Source: a virus. From it: a stretch of DNA of 22,918 nt. The stretch lies in IMG/VR virus record IMGVR_UViG_3300020430_000099, positions 1 to 22,918 of that record. One strand, given 5' to 3'. Below the pieces are notes generated by a model. The model saw nothing but the letters and a program-made list of their open reading frames with translations. It did not search any database and had not been told where the DNA came from. A program made the position numbers and the translations under genes. The first letter of the stretch is position 1; each line of letters starts with the position of its first letter. Shown here piece after piece: positions 4,966-12,540 of the stretch.

Positions 4966-5263
4966 AATCATAACCAATACATTTGAAGATATAGTATCCA
5001 AACGAGACTTCTTTCTAACACCTAAAAGATCAGATAAGTTTAAAGCTTTTATGTATGTAGATGGCTGGAGATATTGTTCTATAACAGTAGGTAGTAAAAG
5101 AGGAAAGATTAAACCCTTACATGGTAACTATACTACTAAGACTATGACTATTAATAAGCTTAAAGAAGAATTGTATTCGACTTATGAAAGAGCTGTCAAC
5201 TTTGTTGTAGGTAGATTAGATCGTAAACCCCGAAACTGGAGGAGACTTTATGGATTAAGATAA
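4955..5263 (+). CDS. small basic phage protein, unknown
   Basis: The 102-residue form begins MESKIITNTFEDIVSKRD. I prefer ATG 4955 to the in-frame ATG at 4940 because GGGAG (4942-4946) sits eight bases before 4955 and overlaps the 4940 codon. The protein is basic (TPKRSDKFKAF, GSKRGKIKP, GRLDRKPRNWRRLYGLR), consistent with nucleic-acid binding, with a central strand pair (FMYVDGWRYCSITVGSKRG) and a C-terminal helix. It precedes the SSB gene across a gap with a promoter-like sequence. Family unknown. Confidence 0.65.
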   Translation: MESKIITNTFEDIVSKRDFFLTPKRSDKFKAFMYVDGWRYCSITVGSKRGKIKPLHGNYTTKTMTINKLKEELYSTYERAVNFVVGRLDRKPRNWRRLYGLR

Positions 5264-5267
5264 GAAC

Positions 5268-5296
5268 TTGACACTGTATATTCATTGATGTAAATT
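5268..5296 (+). promoter_or_regulatory. sigma70-type promoter candidate before the SSB gene
   Basis: TTGACA (5268-5273) is a perfect -35 box. It is followed after exactly 17 bases by TAAATT (5291-5296), which matches four of six positions of the -10 consensus. The first transcribed base would be near 5303, giving a leader of about 23 bases to the ATG at 5326. It would start transcription of the replication operon with host RNA polymerase. No evidence beyond sequence match. Confidence 0.45.
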
Positions 5297-5325
5297 TTAT
5301 TTCTAACTTAATAAGGAGAAACAAT

Positions 5326-5781
5326 ATGGCTACTGTTACAGGTATAGCCTACTGGGCTTCAATTCGCCACCCTAATACTCGATTCGATCCTAAGTTCTGT
5401 TGTGACTTAGTAGTTGATGAAGAGGATGCTAAAGACTTTAGATCTAGAGGATTTGATGTTAAAGAGAAAGAGCATGGCCCTACTCTTATATTCAAGCGTA
5501 ACCAATTCAATAAGAAAACTGGACAACCAAACTCTATTCCTAAGCTGAAAGATAAGTATGGTAAAGATGTAGATGTTGAAGTTGGTAATGGTTCTAAGGT
5601 TAGAATCCAATACCAAGAATGGAATTCTAATTGGAATGGTCAAAACTTTCAGGGATTAGATCTTCAAGGTCTACAAATACTTGAGCTAGTAGAAGTTGAT
5701 AGAGTACCAGATGGTGAAGAGCTAGAAGCTTTGGTAGAACCTTCAGAGGGTGATGATGATGAGTTAGGAGCTGTAGTATGA
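5326..5781 (+). CDS. single-stranded DNA-binding protein, T7 gp2.5 type
   Basis: This 151-residue protein has the layout of T7-like SSBs: an N-terminal strand (ATVTGIAYWASIRHP), a central DLVVDEEDAKDFRSRGFDVKE block, then IPKLKDKYGKDVDVEVGNGSKVRIQYQEW, where GNGSKVRI is a strong family marker, and a short acidic tail (EPSEGDDDELGAVV). It coats ssDNA during replication and should contact the polymerase and primase-helicase encoded downstream. In T7 the acidic tail ends in an aromatic residue; here it ends AVV. It follows a promoter candidate and overlaps the next gene by ATGA. Confidence 0.85.
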   Translation: MATVTGIAYWASIRHPNTRFDPKFCCDLVVDEEDAKDFRSRGFDVKEKEHGPTLIFKRNQFNKKTGQPNSIPKLKDKYGKDVDVEVGNGSKVRIQYQEWNSNWNGQNFQGLDLQGLQILELVEVDRVPDGEELEALVEPSEGDDDELGAVV

Positions 5782-6008
5782 CCGATGTTAAAGTTGCATC
5801 TTACTTAGCTTCTACTGGTAAACGCTACGATATAAACAAGCTGCAAAATGAAAAAGCTGCTCTACTATATGTGGCGTTAGATACCTGTCAGAAGAGATAT
5901 AATCTCTCAGCTCAAGAGACTCTTATCTTAGGTGCTTCCAAAAGCCAACTTCAACATGACTTAGAAGTTTTATTAGACGATAAAGCTTTAATAGAAGAGT
6001 CTACTTAG
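5778..6008 (+). CDS. small helical protein, unknown
   Basis: This 76-residue protein begins MTDVKVASYLASTGKRYDIN. It is predicted mostly helical (EKAALLYVALDTCQKRYNLS, AQETLILGASKSQLQHDLEVLLDD). The ATGA overlap with the SSB gene suggests coupled translation and a replication-linked role, but no motif is recognised. Confidence 0.6.
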   Translation: MTDVKVASYLASTGKRYDINKLQNEKAALLYVALDTCQKRYNLSAQETLILGASKSQLQHDLEVLLDDKALIEEST

Positions 6009-6017
6009 TAGTCTTTT

Positions 6018-6117
6018 CTAGTTGTCCAAGGGTTTGAGTCCTTCGGTTCTCCTTTCCCTGTTGACCTGTTTGGCTAGTACAGGGGACACAACTAGCCACT
6101 TCAATTAAATAAAGGAG
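6018..6117 (+). ncRNA. pseudoknot leader of the primase-helicase gene
   Basis: CCCTGT (6056-6061) pairs with ACAGGG (6079-6084), and GGCTAGT (6072-6078) pairs with ACTAGCC (6091-6097): a textbook H-type pseudoknot with loops of 10, 0 and 6 bases. Just upstream, CTCCTTT (6049-6055) is complementary to the AAAGGAG ribosome site (6111-6117), so a 7-bp helix could enclose the pseudoknot and hide the start region of the gene at 6124. A competing helix is CTAGTTGT (6018-6025)/ACAACTAG (6088-6095), which would open the second stem. Alternative states would suit translational control. Confidence 0.65.
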
Positions 6118-6123
6118 ATTACT

Positions 6124-7833
6124 ATGGGATTTGTTTCAAGAAGGATGCCCTGTTGGGATGTAGGATGCGGTAGCTCAGATGGAGTTGCTGTTAATGAAGA
6201 TGGATCAGCTAAATGTTTTTCAGGTAATCATGCTACACATGGAACTACTAACTCTTATGTTAGGAACTATGAAGAAGCTATGGGTGGCGTGGCTCCTACT
6301 ATGAGAACAACACCAAGTTCTATTCCCAAAAGAAGTAACTACAGTAATGATTCCGATATACGTAATGCAGAATATTCTAGTCTTACAGATCGCAGTATTA
6401 GTTTAGAGACAGCTAAGTTATATGGAGTCAAAGTAACTAAAGATGCTGCAGGTTCTTTATGCAAACACTTCTATCCTTACTATCGTGGTAGTGAGGTAGT
6501 AGGTCATAAGATAAGAAAGATAAATGAAAAGCAGTTTAGCTGGAGTGGTGATGCTAAAGAACCACAACTATTCGGCCAGCATCTAGTTCAGAAAGGTAGT
6601 AAAGCATTGACCATTACAGAAGGTGAATGTGATGCCATGGCAGCTTATGAGCTGATGGGTAGAAGGTTTCCAGCAGTATCCTTACCCAATGGTATCGGAG
6701 CTGCTGAGAGAGATATACGTAACAATATAGAGTTTGTTGAGAGTTTTGAATCTATCTATCTATCATTTGATAGTGACCAGCAGGGCAAAGATAAAGCAAT
6801 CAAAGTAGCTAAGTTACTTACTCCAGGCAAAGTAAAGATACTTACTTATCCAGAAGGATATAAAGATGCTAACGATATGCTCAGGGCAGGGCAGCATAAG
6901 CAATATATTGATAACTGGTGGAACGCTATTACTTATACACCAGCAGGTGTTCTGAGTTTATCTGATAACTTTGATCAGCTCTTTCAAAGAGAGAAGAAAG
7001 AATCAGTCCCTTATCCTTGGCATGGTCTTAATCAAAAGCTATTAGGTCTTAGGCAGGGTGAGCTGGTTACGTTTACTGGTGGTACTGGACTAGGTAAGAC
7101 TTCCATAATTAGAGAACTAGAGCATTGGTTACTCAAAGAGACTAAAGATACTATCGGGATCATTGCACTAGAGGAAGATTGGACTAGGACTGCAGATGGC
7201 ATTATATCTATCGAGGCTAACAAACAACTCTATATCGACTCTATACGTGAAGACTTTGGGCAAGAAGCTTATGAAGAGGTAGCTCACAATATTATGGGTG
7301 GTGACAATAAAGACAGAGTTCTAGTTCACTCGCACTTTGGATCTAGTGATTTCGATGACATTCTATCCAAGATTAAATACATGGTAGTAGGTAGAGGATG
7401 TAAGTGGATTATCTTAGATCACTTACAGATGATAGTGTCTGCTTCAGAGCAAGGTAATGAGAGAGCTTTGATAGATAAGATTATGACTGACCTTAGAAAG
7501 CTAGTTGAAGAAACTAAGGTAGGTATGCTTTTGGTATCACACCTTAGAAGGCTAGAAGGTAATAAGGGGCATGAGAATGGTGCTGCAGTATCTCTTAGCC
7601 ACCTTAGAGGGTCTGGTGGTATAGCTCAGATATCAGATTGTGTTATCGCTATTGAAAGAGATCAACAATCAGAGGATGAATTAGAGGCCAGGACTACTCA
7701 CCTTAGAATACTTAAGTCTCGTTATACTGGTAATGTTGGTATGGCAGCTCACCTTAGATATGACGATAAGACAGGTAGACTACATGAGACAGAGTATGAG
7801 GAAGATGAGCTAACAGATGACATACCATTTTAA
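6124..7833 (+). CDS. DNA primase-helicase, T7 gp4-like
   Basis: This 569-residue bifunctional replication protein has an N-terminal zinc-binding primase domain (C10, C15, C31, H36). The TOPRIM domain has TEGECDA with E167 and FDSDQQG with D216 and D218. The RecA/DnaB-type helicase has Walker A GGTGLGKTS (319-327), E350 in ALEED, Walker B WIILDHLQM (428-436), the VSHL motif (471-474) and SLSHLRGSGGIAQISD (490-505). Length equals T7 gp4 (566). It unwinds DNA ahead of the polymerase and makes primers. The C-terminus EEDELTDDIPF is acidic and ends in Phe like T7 gp4, but its last five residues are those of bacterial SSB tails. AAAGGAG precedes the ATG, behind a pseudoknot leader. Confidence 0.93.
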   Translation: MGFVSRRMPCWDVGCGSSDGVAVNEDGSAKCFSGNHATHGTTNSYVRNYEEAMGGVAPTMRTTPSSIPKRSNYSNDSDIRNAEYSSLTDRSISLETAKLYGVKVTKDAAGSLCKHFYPYYRGSEVVGHKIRKINEKQFSWSGDAKEPQLFGQHLVQKGSKALTITEGECDAMAAYELMGRRFPAVSLPNGIGAAERDIRNNIEFVESFESIYLSFDSDQQGKDKAIKVAKLLTPGKVKILTYPEGYKDANDMLRAGQHKQYIDNWWNAITYTPAGVLSLSDNFDQLFQREKKESVPYPWHGLNQKLLGLRQGELVTFTGGTGLGKTSIIRELEHWLLKETKDTIGIIALEEDWTRTADGIISIEANKQLYIDSIREDFGQEAYEEVAHNIMGGDNKDRVLVHSHFGSSDFDDILSKIKYMVVGRGCKWIILDHLQMIVSASEQGNERALIDKIMTDLRKLVEETKVGMLLVSHLRRLEGNKGHENGAAVSLSHLRGSGGIAQISDCVIAIERDQQSEDELEARTTHLRILKSRYTGNVGMAAHLRYDDKTGRLHETEYEEDELTDDIPF

Positions 7834-7844
7834 AAGGAGAAAAG

Positions 7845-8120
7845 ATGACAGGAAAATATTATAAAACTAAAAAAGATATTCCCCCTACTGCACCTTCACA
7901 ATCTAATCTACTTTTTGAATTAGCAAATACAGATTACATATCTAAAAATATGTGGGAAAAGTTTGTAGCTAGTAAGTTTTATGCAGATATGTATAAAGAT
8001 AAATTAGGCTATACAACCAAGGAGGTAGATGACGATCATATATCAGTATTGTTTTTAACAAATGAAGGACTTAGAACATACACTAAATTCATAAATTCAA
8101 AAGTTTGGAGATCAAGTTAG
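7845..8120 (+). CDS. small protein between helicase and polymerase, unknown
   Basis: This 91-residue basic protein begins MTGKYYKTKKDIPPTAPSQS. AAAAGGAG stands before the ATG, 11 bases after the primase-helicase stop. The middle is helical and aromatic (NMWEKFVASKFYADMYKDKLGY), and the C-terminus is LRTYTKFINSKVWRSS. No known motif. Location in the replication operon suggests an accessory role, no more. Confidence 0.6.
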   Translation: MTGKYYKTKKDIPPTAPSQSNLLFELANTDYISKNMWEKFVASKFYADMYKDKLGYTTKEVDDDHISVLFLTNEGLRTYTKFINSKVWRSS

Positions 8121-8249
8121 ATGGGTAAATTAAAAGATTTAGAAGTTGAAAGGTTAGAAAACCTAACTGAAGAAGAACAACAGGAAGAGATGGAGGAACA
8201 AGCATTTCTAGATATGCAACTAGAAGAGCATGAATCTAAAAATAATTAG
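8121..8249 (+). CDS. 42-aa acidic helical protein before the polymerase gene
   Basis: A short frame (ATG 8121, TAG 8247-8249) that starts on the base after the preceding stop and ends nine bases before the polymerase ATG. The product runs MGKLKDLEVERLENLTEEE to EEHESKNN. It is about 40 percent Glu plus Asp, and leucines at regular spacing give a likely amphipathic or coiled-coil helix. Tight packing between two genes with codon use like its neighbours supports it as real. Function unknown; a polymerase partner is conceivable. Confidence 0.6.
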   Translation: MGKLKDLEVERLENLTEEEQQEEMEEQAFLDMQLEEHESKNN

Positions 8250-8258
8250 GTGGAGGCT

Positions 8259-10013
8259 ATGAGTAGTTATGTTTTTGACATTGAGACTGATGATATAGAT
8301 GCCAATAAGATTTGGTGTCTATCAATGATAGATACACATACTGGTGTTCAAACATCTTTTGATCCTTCTCAAGTTAAAGAAGGGCTAGAGATATTATCTA
8401 AAGCTGACAAGCTGATAGGGCATAACATCATTGGATTTGATATCCCTGTTATTAAAAAACTAACTGGTATTAATCTAAGTAATAAAAAAATAATAGATAC
8501 ATTGGTTCTATCTCGACTCTTTAATCCAGTTAGAGAAGGGGGTCATGGTTTAGAAAGATGGGGTCAGACCTTGAAATCTAACAAGATAGACTTTCATAAC
8601 TACTCTAGATATTCACTTGATATGCTGAAGTATTGTGAACAAGATGTTGCTTTAAATTTTAAAGTCTTCAAAAGACTTAGAAAAGAAGCTTCAGGGTTTA
8701 CTAAGCGCAGCATCTATCTAGAACATGAGACTGCTAAGATAGTAACTACTCAAAGAGAATATGGCTTCTTGTTTGATTTAGAAGCTGGTATGAAGCTGGT
8801 AGCTAAACTTAACAGCAGAAAGTTTGAGATAGATAAAGAGATAAAAGAATCTTTCTTACCTAAAAAGAATCATATCAAGATACTTCCTAGATATAACAAA
8901 GATGGCAAGCTATTAAAGACAGGTAGTGTTCAGGCCAAAGGAGAAATTATATCTGGAGTAAGATTAACTCAAAAAGAGTTTACTGAATTACAGACTAATA
9001 AATGTACTACAAGAGTAACTGAAACTGAATTCAATCCTAACTCTAGAAAACAAATAGGAGAGTACCTACAAGAGCTAGGCTGGAAGCCAAAAGAATTTAC
9101 TCCTAAAGGCCAGCCCAAGGTAGATGAAAAGATATTAAGCAGTATAAAAAATATCTCTCAAGCTCAATTATTATCTGAGTTCTTAATGCTGCAAAAGAGA
9201 ATAGCTCAAGTAGATTCTTGGCTAGATGATATGGAAAATGATAATCGAGTAAGAGGATTTGTAAATCATAACGGAACTATTACTGGTCGTATGACTCATA
9301 GAAATCCTAATATGGCTCAAATACCTAGCGTTTCCTCTGAGTATGGTGAGGAGTGTAGAGCCTGTTGGATAGTAAAGCCAGGGTATAAGCTAGTAGGAAT
9401 AGATGCCTCTGGGCTTGAACTAAGAATGTTAGCTCACTATATGGGTGATAAGGAGTATATTGATGAAGTCATTAATGGAGACATCCACTCTACTAACCAA
9501 GAACTTGCTGGACTTAAATCAAGAGATCAGGCAAAAACTTTCATCTATGCACTTTTGTACGGAGCAGGAGATGAAAAACTTGGAACTGTGGTGGGAGGAT
9601 CTAAACGAGATGGAAAAGAACTTAGAGAATCATTTATCACTAATCTCCCATCATTCAAAAATCTTAAAGGAAAGGTTGCAAGAGAAGCTAAAAAAGGTTT
9701 CATAAAAGGATTAGATGGACGTAAGCTTCTTATAAGAAGTGAACATTCTGCTTTAAATACTTTACTTCAGAGTGCTGGCTCTATTGTTATGAAACATGCT
9801 TTAGTGGTATTCAATAGTGCTTTAGGTCATAAAGATGCCCACTTTGTAGCTAACGTACATGATGAATGGCAGCTCGAAGTTAAAGAAGATATAGCCCCTA
9901 TGGTAGGTAGCTTAGGAATAAAGTCTATTATCTTAGCAGGAGAGGATTTAGAACTTAACTGTCCTTTAGATGGAGAGTATAAGATAGGAAATAACTGGAG
10001 TGAGACTCACTAA
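8259..10013 (+). CDS. DNA polymerase, family A (T7 gp5 type) with 3'-5' exonuclease
   Basis: A 584-residue replicative polymerase. Start: ATG 8259 fits the purine-rich AGGTGGAGG (8248-8256); the in-frame GTG at 8250 has no ribosome site. Proofreading domain: DIET (D7, E9), HNIIGFD (D61), YCEQD (D129). Polymerase domain: GRMTHRNPNMAQIP (343-356), motif A GIDASGLELRM (D382), motif B RDQAKTFIYALLYGAG (R422, K426, Y430), motif C NVHDE (H534, D535). All catalytic residues are present. The motif B residue equal to E. coli F762 is tyrosine, as in T7. It is shorter than T7 gp5 (704 aa). No DnaJ-like zinc insert is present. The next gene overlaps by one base (TAATG). Confidence 0.95.
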   Translation: MSSYVFDIETDDIDANKIWCLSMIDTHTGVQTSFDPSQVKEGLEILSKADKLIGHNIIGFDIPVIKKLTGINLSNKKIIDTLVLSRLFNPVREGGHGLERWGQTLKSNKIDFHNYSRYSLDMLKYCEQDVALNFKVFKRLRKEASGFTKRSIYLEHETAKIVTTQREYGFLFDLEAGMKLVAKLNSRKFEIDKEIKESFLPKKNHIKILPRYNKDGKLLKTGSVQAKGEIISGVRLTQKEFTELQTNKCTTRVTETEFNPNSRKQIGEYLQELGWKPKEFTPKGQPKVDEKILSSIKNISQAQLLSEFLMLQKRIAQVDSWLDDMENDNRVRGFVNHNGTITGRMTHRNPNMAQIPSVSSEYGEECRACWIVKPGYKLVGIDASGLELRMLAHYMGDKEYIDEVINGDIHSTNQELAGLKSRDQAKTFIYALLYGAGDEKLGTVVGGSKRDGKELRESFITNLPSFKNLKGKVAREAKKGFIKGLDGRKLLIRSEHSALNTLLQSAGSIVMKHALVVFNSALGHKDAHFVANVHDEWQLEVKEDIAPMVGSLGIKSIILAGEDLELNCPLDGEYKIGNNWSETH

Positions 10014-10252
10014 TGTTTGCTACTAATCCTTGTATTAACTGTGGTGCAACTTTATCTCTATCTTTTAATTTTAAAAAGAGTAGAAATATATGTCGTAAAT
10101 GTTTACAGACTATCAAGTATTCTCCTTTAGGTAGAGAGTATGTTCATGGAAAGATAAATCAGTTAATAGTAAATAAATATTGGAAGTCTTCTAATAAAAC
10201 AAAAATTAACTATGGTAAGCCTTATAGTGAAATGGAGATAACTAATGAGTAA
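10013..10252 (+). CDS. small zinc-ribbon-like protein, unknown
   Basis: This 79-residue protein has two CxxC pairs, CINC (residues 7-10) and CRKC (27-30), separated by a short basic loop (ATLSLSFNFKKSRNI). This is the spacing of a zinc ribbon. The remainder is basic. The start overlaps the polymerase stop (TAATG) and the end overlaps the exonuclease gene by eight bases. A nucleic-acid-binding accessory is plausible. Family not recognised. Confidence 0.65.
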   Translation: MFATNPCINCGATLSLSFNFKKSRNICRKCLQTIKYSPLGREYVHGKINQLIVNKYWKSSNKTKINYGKPYSEMEITNE

Positions 10253-11096
10253 TCAAGTTATTGCAGATATTTACAATAAGATTGAAAAGTTAAATACAGG
10301 AGAGTTAATGATCTCTGAAGAAATCATTGATACTTTTGTAGCAGACTTTAAAAACTCATTACTAGAATGGGCTACACCTAAGAAGAACTCAGGATTTCAA
10401 TTAAGGTTTTCTAACTTAGGTAAACCACCAAGACAACTATGGTTTGAGAAAAGAAACCCTAGCATTAGTTTACCTTCTCCTATACTTCATATTAAGTTTT
10501 TATATGGTCACTTACTAGAACAACTAATATTATTTTTAGTAAGACTTTCTGGCAATACTGTAGAAGATACTCAAAAAGAAGTAACCATAAATAATATTAA
10601 AGGACACATGGATTGTAAGATTAATGGAAAAGTAGTTGATATAAAGTCTGCTTCTAAGTATTCATTCCTTAAATTTAAGAATGGAACATTAAGAGAAGAT
10701 GATCCATTTGGATATATAACTCAACTAACTGCTTATGAACAAGCAGACAATAGTTCTGAAGATAGTTACTTTCTAGTTATAGATAAAGAAACAGGTGAGC
10801 TTTGTGCATATACTCCTGAGTTTATGGATAAACCACACATAGAAAGTTTAATAGATAACCTAACTAAAGTAGTAAATGCTAGTGAGCCTCCAGACTTTTG
10901 CTATCCAACAATAGCAGAAGGTAAGAAAGGTAACTATAAACTACATAAGAACTGTACTTTTTGCCCTCATAAAAAAGAATGTTATAAAGACTGTAACGAT
11001 GGTAAAGGACTTAGAGTATTTAGTTATGCTAAAGGTTTAATGTACTTAACAGATGTTCAATCAACTCCTAATGTAGAGGAAGTTTATGAGTGGTAA
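10245..11096 (+). CDS. PD-(D/E)XK nuclease, RecB/Cas4-like exonuclease
   Basis: This 283-residue protein has the core of the RecB-type PD-(D/E)XK fold: GHLLEQL with E92, then GHMD with D123, VDIKS with D132 and K134, and Q160xxxY164 in ITQLTAYEQA. A C-terminal cysteine cluster CTFCPHKKECYKDC (C237, C240, C246, C250) has the CxxC-x5-C spacing seen in the iron-sulfur cluster nucleases Cas4 and AddB, though those take their first cysteine from the N-terminal side. It probably replaces T7 gp6, degrading host DNA and processing phage ends, since it sits between polymerase and endonuclease I genes. Confidence 0.8.
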   Translation: MSNQVIADIYNKIEKLNTGELMISEEIIDTFVADFKNSLLEWATPKKNSGFQLRFSNLGKPPRQLWFEKRNPSISLPSPILHIKFLYGHLLEQLILFLVRLSGNTVEDTQKEVTINNIKGHMDCKINGKVVDIKSASKYSFLKFKNGTLREDDPFGYITQLTAYEQADNSSEDSYFLVIDKETGELCAYTPEFMDKPHIESLIDNLTKVVNASEPPDFCYPTIAEGKKGNYKLHKNCTFCPHKKECYKDCNDGKGLRVFSYAKGLMYLTDVQSTPNVEEVYEW

Positions 11097-11346
11097 AAAG
11101 TCTAAAGCTATTAGAAAACTAGCAAATGTTTTACTTCTTGATTGGTTAAATAGAAATTTACCAGAAGGTTCTGAAAACTTACCTCTTCAAAGTATAGATA
11201 ATTATCTTCCAAAAGATAAATACTTTGTAGATAGTGGTAACAGTAGAAGATGTAACTACTACACTAAGAAGTGGGCAGTTAACAAACTTAAAAGTTATTC
11301 TAGATCTAATCAACTATCTAGATTTTTACTTATAGAGAATCTATGA
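11086..11346 (+). CDS. small basic protein in the recombination operon, unknown
   Basis: This 86-residue protein begins MSGKKSKAIRKLANVLLLDW. Its basic N-terminal helix (SGKKSKAIRKLANVLLLDWLN) and C-terminal basic region (RRCNYYTKKWAVNKLKSYSRS) point to nucleic-acid contact. It overlaps the exonuclease gene by 11 bases and the endonuclease gene by 4. No motif recognised. Confidence 0.6.
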   Translation: MSGKKSKAIRKLANVLLLDWLNRNLPEGSENLPLQSIDNYLPKDKYFVDSGNSRRCNYYTKKWAVNKLKSYSRSNQLSRFLLIENL

Positions 11347-11834
11347 CAAAAGTAAAGTCGGGTATAAGAAAGAAGAGAATACTACGCCCTGTAGAAGAGA
11401 ATCTTGTTAAAGGTTATGACTCTAACTTTGAATACGAGCTACATACTACTTTACTAAAAGATTGGGACATACATACAGATACTTTAAATTATGTTGTAGA
11501 GCATGTTTATCATCCAGACTTTATTAAAAAGATAGGTAATAAAACAATATACTTAGAGGCTAAAGGTAGATTCTGGGACTACGCAGAGTTCAGTAAGTAT
11601 ATCTGGATACAGAAAGCTTTACCTAAAGATGTAGAGTTAGTATTTTTATTTGCTAATCCATCTGCACCTATGCCTCAAGCTAAAAGAAGAAAAGATGGAA
11701 CTAAAAGATCTCATGGTGAATGGGCTGAAGCCAATGGATTTAGATGGTTCAGTAGATTTTCATTACCTAAAGAGTGGATTGATACTACTGCATCAGTTCC
11801 TATAAATGAAAACTATCCAGAGGAATCTGAGTAA
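11343..11834 (+). CDS. endonuclease I (Holliday-junction resolvase), T7 gp3-like
   Basis: This 163-residue protein has the catalytic pattern of T7 endonuclease I: GYDSNFEYEL (E30), YHPDF (D59), IYLEAKGRF (E72, K74), followed by the conserved WIQKALPKDVELVFLFANP stretch. T7 uses E20, D55, E65 and K67 for metal-dependent cleavage of branched DNA. It resolves replication and recombination intermediates before packaging and helps degrade host DNA. Length is close to T7 gp3 (149). ATGA overlaps with the previous stop; TAATG overlaps with the next start. Confidence 0.88.
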   Translation: MTKVKSGIRKKRILRPVEENLVKGYDSNFEYELHTTLLKDWDIHTDTLNYVVEHVYHPDFIKKIGNKTIYLEAKGRFWDYAEFSKYIWIQKALPKDVELVFLFANPSAPMPQAKRRKDGTKRSHGEWAEANGFRWFSRFSLPKEWIDTTASVPINENYPEESE

Positions 11835-12157
11835 TGTCTATAGATAATGAATCACCTGAAGCTTGGGACAAAGCTTATAATGCAGATAAACGGAAAGAGG
11901 AAAAAGTGGCAAAGGTTTTTGATGGCTCAATAGTAGAGGATAAAATTAATCCTAGCCATTACAGGACAGATACCATTGAGTGTATAGATGCTATTGAAGC
12001 TATGCTAACTCCAGAAGAGTTTATTGGATTTTTGAGGGGAACAATTATGCAATATGATTGGAGATACCCTAATAAGAATGGGATAGAAGATCTTAATAAA
12101 AGTCAGTGGTATAGAGATAGATTAATATCTAAGTTAAAAGAAGGCAGATTCCCATGA
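11834..12157 (+). CDS. DUF3310 family protein
   Basis: This 107-residue protein contains INPSHYRTDTIECIDAIEAM, then LTPEEFIGFLRGTIMQYDWR, then NKNGIEDLNKSQWYRDRL. This is the DUF3310 signature found in many phages (NPSHY, a G-x-xRG motif, KNGxEDLxKAxWY). As far as I recall, the T7 nucleotide kinase gp1.7 belongs to this family, so a role in nucleotide metabolism is possible. No P-loop is visible. It is joined to its neighbours by TAATG and ATGA overlaps. Confidence 0.82.
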   Translation: MSIDNESPEAWDKAYNADKRKEEKVAKVFDGSIVEDKINPSHYRTDTIECIDAIEAMLTPEEFIGFLRGTIMQYDWRYPNKNGIEDLNKSQWYRDRLISKLKEGRFP

Positions 12158-12540
12158 GCAAAAAGAAATATATCTATGATGCTGATGTAGTCAGAATAAT
12201 TGATGGAGACAGTATTGTATTAAAAGCAGACCTTGGCTTTGATGTATGGATAAGTAAATCATTTAGGCTTAATGGTATTGATACTCCTGAATCTAGAATT
12301 AATATTAAAAAGTATCCTGAAAGAAAGAAAGAAAAAGAACTAGGTCTAAAAGCTAAACAAAGACTAAAAGTTCTTTGTGGTAAGAAAGTATTGATAGAGG
12401 TAGTAGATAAAGGTAAGTATGGTAGACCTTTAATTAATATTTTTACTGGTGAAACAGAAAGAAATATATGTAAGATTCTTATAGAAGAAGGACTTGCTAT
12501 TAAATACCAGGGAGAAAAGAAAACTTATATATGGAAATAA
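12154..12540 (+). CDS. staphylococcal nuclease-like (thermonuclease family) protein
   Basis: This 128-residue protein has an SNase fold with the active-site set: DGDS (D18, D20), RLNGIDTPE (R38, D43, E46) and KYGRP (R91). These correspond to D19, D21, R35, D40, E43 and R87 of staphylococcal nuclease, so it should be an active calcium-dependent nuclease of DNA or RNA. No signal peptide, so it works inside the cell, probably in host DNA breakdown alongside the RecB-like and T7 endonuclease I proteins. It ends the replication operon and precedes a structured non-coding stretch. Confidence 0.88.
   Translation: MSKKKYIYDADVVRIIDGDSIVLKADLGFDVWISKSFRLNGIDTPESRINIKKYPERKKEKELGLKAKQRLKVLCGKKVLIEVVDKGKYGRPLINIFTGETERNICKILIEEGLAIKYQGEKKTYIWK

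Noticed and set aside
5407-5643. Reverse-strand open frame of 78 codons inside the SSB gene
   Set aside because: It lies opposite a clear SSB gene, has no ribosome site and an unlikely composition; a shadow of the real gene.
9445-9705. Forward 86-codon frame inside the polymerase gene
   Set aside because: It covers polymerase motif B in another frame; the polymerase reading is certain.
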